Positions 6,415 to 9,440 of a stretch of DNA of 9,440 bases are shown here, piece after piece; positions within the stretch are counted from its first letter, which is position 1; every line of letters begins with the position of its first letter. The notes below the pieces were generated by a model. The model was given only the letters and a program-made list of their open reading frames with translations. It made no database searches and was not told where the DNA came from. The DNA lies in contig JALGTI010000102.1 of NCBI GenBank assembly GCA_029821455.1, positions 1 to 9,440 of the forward strand. The letters are read 5' to 3'. The translations under genes and the position numbers were made by a program. This DNA is from Candidatus Zipacnadia bacterium (GTDB lineage Bacteria > Armatimonadota > Zipacnadia > Zipacnadales > Zipacnadaceae).

Positions 6415-7686
6415 ATGATAAACCGCACGTTACGCCAGGCAGATTCTGAGATGGCGCGGATTCTGGCCGGTGAGCTAGAGCGTCAGAAGACAACATTGAT
6501 GCTAATACCCTCGGAAAACTATGCCAGCCGCGCGGTGATGGCTGCGGCGGGCACCATCTTCACTAACAAGTATGCCGAGGGCTATCCGCGCCGACGCTAC
6601 TATCATGGCTGTGAGTACTATGACCAGCTTGAACAGCTCGCCATTGACCGGGCCAAGGAGTTGTTTGGAGCTGAGCATATCAATGTCCAACTCCACACCG
6701 GCTCGCAAGCCAATATGGCCGCCTACTGGGCGATGCTGGAGCCAGGGGACAAGCTCCTGGCGATGTCGGTGGCTCAGGGCGGCCACCTGACTCACGGCGA
6801 TAAGATCAACTTCAGCGGCGTAGCCTATGAAGGCCATTTCTATGGCCTCGATCCGGACACTGACCAACTCAACTACGAGATGATCGCTGAGCAGGCCAGA
6901 CAGGTGCGGCCCAAGCTGATGATCGCCGGGGCCAGCGCCTACCCCCGCATCATTGATTTCAAGCGAATGAAGGAGATTGCCGACGAGGTAGGCGCTTACT
7001 TGCTGGCCGACATCGCCCATATTGTGGGTCTGGTAGCCGCCGAGGCCCATCCAGACCCGGTCCCTTACTGTGATGTCGTCACCTCCACCACCCACAAGAC
7101 CCTGCGTGGCCCGCGTGGGGCGATGATTATGTGCAAGGAGGAGTGGGGGGACAAGATAGACCGGGCTGTCTTTCCGGGCATCCAGGCCGGGCCGCTGATG
7201 CAGATAATCGCGGCCAAGGCCGTGGCCTTCAAGGAGGCCCAGGAGTTTGGCTTCCGTGAGTACCAGCGCCAGATTATCCGCAACTGCCAGGCCCTGGCCG
7301 CCTCGTTGCTGGAGGAGGGCTTCACCCTCGTGACTGGCGGCACCGACAATCACCTGCTGCTGGTGGACCTGCGCAATAAGGGGGTCACTGGCAAGCTCGC
7401 CGCCGACCTGATGGAGATGGCAGGAATGGTGGTCAACAAGAACCTCATCCCTGGCGACCCTTTGCCTTCCACCGAGACCAGTGGCATCCGCCCCGGCACC
7501 CCGGGCCTGACCACTCGGGGGATGAAGGAACCACAGATGCACCAGATCGGCAAGGCGATAGCGCGCGTCGTTCATGACGGCCACGATGGTGAGGGCAACC
7601 CCAATGAGGCAGTCCTGGCCGAGGTGCGGGCCGAGGTGCGGGAACTGTGCGCGATGTTCCCCATCTATGAAGACCTGGAGGCATAG
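6415..7686 (+). CDS. glyA: Serine hydroxymethyltransferase
   Basis: This PLP enzyme interconverts serine and glycine while charging THF to 5,10-methylene-THF. The 423-residue length is normal for bacterial GlyA. LIPSENYAS lies near the N-terminus. ADIAHIVGLVA contains Asp199 and His202, matching the PLP-contacting residues. TSTTHKTLRGPRG contains the Schiff-base Lys228, and TSGIRPGTPG holds the carboxylate-binding Arg359. Several normally invariant positions differ from E. coli: YPRRRYYHGCEYYD for YPGKRYYGGCEYVD, NVQLHTGSQAN for NVQPHSGSQAN, and GIQAGPLMQ for GxQGGPLMH. All catalytic residues I can check are kept, so I call it functional but divergent. Nearby purH and folC suggest a one-carbon neighbourhood, though it is separated from both by gaps and other genes. 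Confidence 0.95.
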   Translation: MINRTLRQADSEMARILAGELERQKTTLMLIPSENYASRAVMAAAGTIFTNKYAEGYPRRRYYHGCEYYDQLEQLAIDRAKELFGAEHINVQLHTGSQANMAAYWAMLEPGDKLLAMSVAQGGHLTHGDKINFSGVAYEGHFYGLDPDTDQLNYEMIAEQARQVRPKLMIAGASAYPRIIDFKRMKEIADEVGAYLLADIAHIVGLVAAEAHPDPVPYCDVVTSTTHKTLRGPRGAMIMCKEEWGDKIDRAVFPGIQAGPLMQIIAAKAVAFKEAQEFGFREYQRQIIRNCQALAASLLEEGFTLVTGGTDNHLLLVDLRNKGVTGKLAADLMEMAGMVVNKNLIPGDPLPSTETSGIRPGTPGLTTRGMKEPQMHQIGKAIARVVHDGHDGEGNPNEAVLAEVRAEVRELCAMFPIYEDLEA

Positions 7687-7697
7687 GACCGCCCCGG

Positions 7698-7721
7698 GGT
7701 AGCGCGGGGATCCTGCCCCAC
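7698..7721. repeat. Palindromic repeat variant 1
   Basis: GGTAGCGC is followed by gggg (7706-7709) pairing with cccc (7716-7719) around atcctg. It shares the GGTAGC lead and ATCC centre with the copies at 7732 and 7876 but has different arms. It lies 11 bp after the glyA stop. Confidence 0.6.
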
Positions 7722-7731
7722 ATTAAGCTTG

Positions 7732-7755
7732 GGTAGCACAGGCATCCTGCCTGCG
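7732..7755. repeat. Palindromic repeat copy 2
   Basis: GGTAGCA is followed by caggca (7739-7744), tcc and tgcctg (7748-7753). The arms are perfect 6-mers. Same lead and layout as the copy at 7876. Confidence 0.75.
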
Positions 7756-7807
7756 TAGCCTTCGGGCAAGCTGCGGGTTCGGTGGTTTGGTGGGCTCACC
7801 GTCCTGT

Positions 7808-7848
7808 CTTCGACCCTGAGGCTCAGACCCGAAGGGAGCTAGTCGAAG
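7808..7848. repeat. Second-type inverted repeat (cttcgac/gtcgaag)
   Basis: Arms cttcgac (7808-7814) and gtcgaag (7842-7848) enclose a nested ctgag-g-ctcag palindrome (7816-7826) and a cccgaaggg stretch. Sequence and layout differ from the GGC-type repeats, so it probably belongs to another dispersed repeat family. Confidence 0.5.
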
Positions 7849-7875
7849 GAGACCCTTGCCCTACCCGGCGAGTCT

Positions 7876-7899
7876 GGTAGCGCAGGCGTCTCGCCTGCG
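7876..7899. repeat. Palindromic repeat copy 3
   Basis: GGTAG is followed by cgcaggcg (7881-7888), tct and cgcctgcg (7892-7899). These last 19 bases are identical to 5065-5083, 2.8 kb away. Confidence 0.85.
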
Positions 7900-7922
7900 A
7901 TTACATGGCTCCGTTGAAGCTT

Positions 7923-7940
7923 CGGGCGGAAGTCTGCCCG
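7923..7940. repeat. Palindromic repeat variant 4
   Basis: cgggcgga (7923-7930) pairs with tctgcccg (7933-7940) with one G-T wobble. The GTCT centre resembles the copies at 5065 and 7881, while the arms differ. Confidence 0.55.
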
Positions 7941-7951
7941 GCGCGAAAGGC

Positions 7952-7973
7952 CGACAGGCAAGGATGCCTGTCG
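7952..7973. repeat. Palindromic repeat copy 5 (inverted orientation)
   Basis: cgacaggca (7952-7960) and tgcctgtcg (7965-7973) are perfect 9-bp arms around agga. On the - strand the centre reads TCCT, as in copy 2. Confidence 0.75.
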
Positions 7974-7983
7974 TACGAAATTG

Positions 7984-8005
7984 GCAGGCAGGATGCCTGC
8001 GCCAC
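7984..8005. repeat. Palindromic repeat copy 6 (inverted orientation)
   Basis: gcaggca (7984-7990), gga and tgcctgc (7994-8000). Read on the - strand it continues GTGGCGCAGGC, the same lead as the copy at 5061. It lies 22 bp before the MFS start codon. Confidence 0.75.
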
Positions 8006-8027
8006 CGGTTATCAAGGCGACCTCATA

Positions 8028-9257
8028 ATGACACTTGAATGTTTCTACCAAAAACTCCGTGGAGCCCCGCCGGGGCTTCTACTCTTTCTGGCAGCGGTCG
8101 CCTGCCTGGGGATGGTGAACGGTGTCTTCCAGACTACATTTAATAACTACCTCTCCGACACGTTCGACATCACCGCCGCCCAGCGCGGTATGCTTGAGCT
8201 ACCCCGCGAGACGCCCGGCTTCCTGACGGCCCTGTTTGCCGGAATGCTTTTCTTTATGGCCGAGACTCGTGTCGGCGCGCTGTGTGCACTTGTCACTATG
8301 GCCGGCATGTTCATCCTCGGCCTGGCTGGCGACGCCTGGTACGCGATGATGGTCGGGATGATCGGCTGGAGCATTGGCAGCCACGTTAATATGCCAATCC
8401 GCCAGTCTATCGCTATGCAACTGGCCCGCGAGAAGGCCACGGGCCGGCGGCTGGGCCAGGTCGGGGCGGTGACAGTAGCCGCTACCATTGGTGGTTGTCT
8501 CATCGTCTGGATCGGGATGAAGTACCTTCACTTCAGCTACGGGACAGTCTTTATCTATGGAGCAGTGGCCGCCCTGCTGGCGGTCCCGGCCTTTATGGCG
8601 ATGCCCAGACACGCTGGCCAGCTCAGGCGACCCAAGCTGGTGCTGCGTCGCCGCTACTGGCTTTACTATGTGCTATGCTTCCTGTTCGGTGCCCGCAAGC
8701 AGATCTTCATCACCTTTGGCCCCTGGGTGCTGGTGCGTATCTTTCACCAGGAGGCCTACGTCTTCGCTCAGTTATGGATCATCTCATCTCTCATTGGTAT
8801 CTTCTTCCAACCGCTGCTGGGCAATCTCATTGACCGCATTGGCGAACGCACCATCTTGGTGGCTGATGCGTTAGTGCTTATCGTGATCACCTTCGCTTAC
8901 GGCCATCTGCAGCCAGGAAGTGAGATCGCTCGTCTGGCCATTCTAGCCTGCTACGTGATAGATCAGATCACTTTCTCGGTCGGAATGGCCCGCGACACTT
9001 ATGTGTCCAAGCTCGCCGAGCAGCCTGAGCACATCGCCCCGACGCTCTCGCTGGGCATCAGCATCAACCATGCCGTTTCGATGTCCCTGCCCTGGCTGGG
9101 GGGCTGGATCTGGGATACCTATGGCTACGGCAGGGTTTTTGTGGGTGCGGGTTTCGTCGCCCTCCTGATGTTGATCTTCAGCGCTATGATCAAGACGCCG
9201 GCGCGCATTGGAGGGGCATCCCAGCAACCGCCCATCAAAGAGGTCGCGGACGAGTAA
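8028..9257 (+). CDS. MFS transporter, 12 transmembrane helices, substrate unknown
   Basis: A 409-residue inner-membrane major facilitator. Hydrophobic segments lie at about 14-35, 64-78, 83-101, 104-121, 146-164, 172-192, 210-222, 245-263, 276-291, 300-320, 340-362 and 368-388. The central loop at about 193-210 is basic. GNLIDRIGER (265-274) is the motif-A loop of the second half; motif A in the first half is degenerate. FGARKQIFITFGPWVLVR (220-237) is a distinctive polar helix likely to line the pore. I start it at ATG 8028: an upstream in-frame ATG at 7905 would add 41 residues translated from palindromic repeats. AAGG at 8014-8017 is a weak ribosome site. The gene is 16 bp from folC and probably co-transcribed with it. 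A folate-related, sugar or drug substrate is possible, but none is shown. Confidence 0.9.
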   Translation: MTLECFYQKLRGAPPGLLLFLAAVACLGMVNGVFQTTFNNYLSDTFDITAAQRGMLELPRETPGFLTALFAGMLFFMAETRVGALCALVTMAGMFILGLAGDAWYAMMVGMIGWSIGSHVNMPIRQSIAMQLAREKATGRRLGQVGAVTVAATIGGCLIVWIGMKYLHFSYGTVFIYGAVAALLAVPAFMAMPRHAGQLRRPKLVLRRRYWLYYVLCFLFGARKQIFITFGPWVLVRIFHQEAYVFAQLWIISSLIGIFFQPLLGNLIDRIGERTILVADALVLIVITFAYGHLQPGSEIARLAILACYVIDQITFSVGMARDTYVSKLAEQPEHIAPTLSLGISINHAVSMSLPWLGGWIWDTYGYGRVFVGAGFVALLMLIFSAMIKTPARIGGASQQPPIKEVADE

Positions 9258-9273
9258 TCTCCGCCGTCGGGCC

Positions 9274-9440
9274 ATGCGCATAGAGAACTTTGCCCAGGCA
9301 ACCGAATATCTTCACTCGTTTGTGGATTTTGAGAGGCGCGGCTTCCGACGCTGGGCCCAGGAAGTTGTCAGCCTTGACACGATGCGCCGCCTGGCTGCGC
9401 TTTTGCGGGACCCGCAGGACGACCTATGCTGTGTCCACAT
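9274..9440 (+). CDS. folC: Dihydrofolate/folylpolyglutamate synthase, N-terminal fragment (3' end outside window)
   Basis: The first 55 residues of a protein opening MRIENFAQATEYLHSFVDF, with RMRRLAALL-type sequence and DPQDDLCCVH further on. This is the N-terminal pattern of FolC: a YL-S-l-(d/k)(f/y) helix, a leucine-rich helix, and a strand that leads into the ATP-binding AGTxGKGS loop, which would begin just beyond the window edge. FolC adds glutamate to dihydropteroate and to reduced folates, making and retaining the cofactor that GlyA and PurH use. The start lies 16 bp after the MFS stop with no strong Shine-Dalgarno site, suggesting translation coupled to the upstream gene. The P-loop itself is not visible, so the call rests on the N-terminal pattern and spacing. 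Confidence 0.75.
   Translation, partial: MRIENFAQATEYLHSFVDFERRGFRRWAQEVVSLDTMRRLAALLRDPQDDLCCVH

Larger units (their letters stand above)
7687..8027. other. Repeat-filled intergenic region between glyA and the MFS gene
   Basis: These 341 bp hold no credible gene. They contain at least seven short inverted repeats listed separately, most sharing arms of the GGC...GCC kind around an ATCC or GTCT centre. Open frames through them encode only translated repeat. Several hairpins could end glyA transcription. No clear promoter for the MFS gene was found. Confidence 0.8.

Noticed and set aside
5061..8005. CRISPR array made of the repeated 19-mers
   Set aside because: Spacing is irregular, repeats vary and face both ways, and no unique equal-length spacers separate them.
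7839..8051. Small - strand frame over the intergenic repeats
   Set aside because: It is translated palindromic repeat with no start signal or domain.

Overview
The window looks like about 9.4 kb of GC-rich bacterial chromosome, probably from an uncultured heterotroph. It combines housekeeping purine and one-carbon genes with a secreted DUF4838 carbohydrate-active-like protein, a BNR/Asp-box protein and many small palindromic intergenic repeats. That mix is common in Planctomycetota, Armatimonadota and Verrucomicrobiota-type genomes, but the phylum cannot be fixed from this sequence alone.

Layout. Positions 1-183 hold the C-terminal end of a Xer-type tyrosine recombinase (+). It converges on a large secreted DUF4838-family protein on the - strand (197-2422). 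A divergent promoter region (2423-2635) follows: an extended -10 drives the DUF4838 gene, and a full-consensus TTGACA-17-TATAAT promoter drives purH (2636-4276, +). Next come a tightly coupled MntA antitoxin and HepT toxin pair (4319-4609 and 4606-4938), a 10-bp inverted repeat, and then a second copy of the last 66 bp of purH (4992-5057). After that are a BNR-repeat sialidase-like gene (5120-6220), glyA (6415-7686), a 341-bp gap packed with palindromic repeats (7687-8027), a 12-helix MFS transporter (8028-9257) and the start of folC (9274 to the window end).

How the genes fit together. PurH consumes 10-formyl-THF, GlyA makes 5,10-methylene-THF, and FolC makes and polyglutamylates folates, so the + strand is a loose folate/one-carbon and purine neighbourhood. 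The MFS transporter lies between glyA and folC; its substrate cannot be read from sequence. The DUF4838 and BNR proteins suggest use of complex glycans.

The most interesting structure is the toxin-antitoxin pair at the 3' end of purH. It is flanked by 66-bp direct repeats, one being the live end of purH and the other a displaced copy. The copies differ at 4 positions, all synonymous, and encode the same 21 residues plus stop. This is the signature of an insertion that preserves or replaces the 3' end of its target gene, and the unit is only 781 bp with no recombinase inside. Other points of note are a Val in PurH where the cyclohydrolase Lys is expected, and a family of at least seven short palindromes around the BNR and MFS genes.
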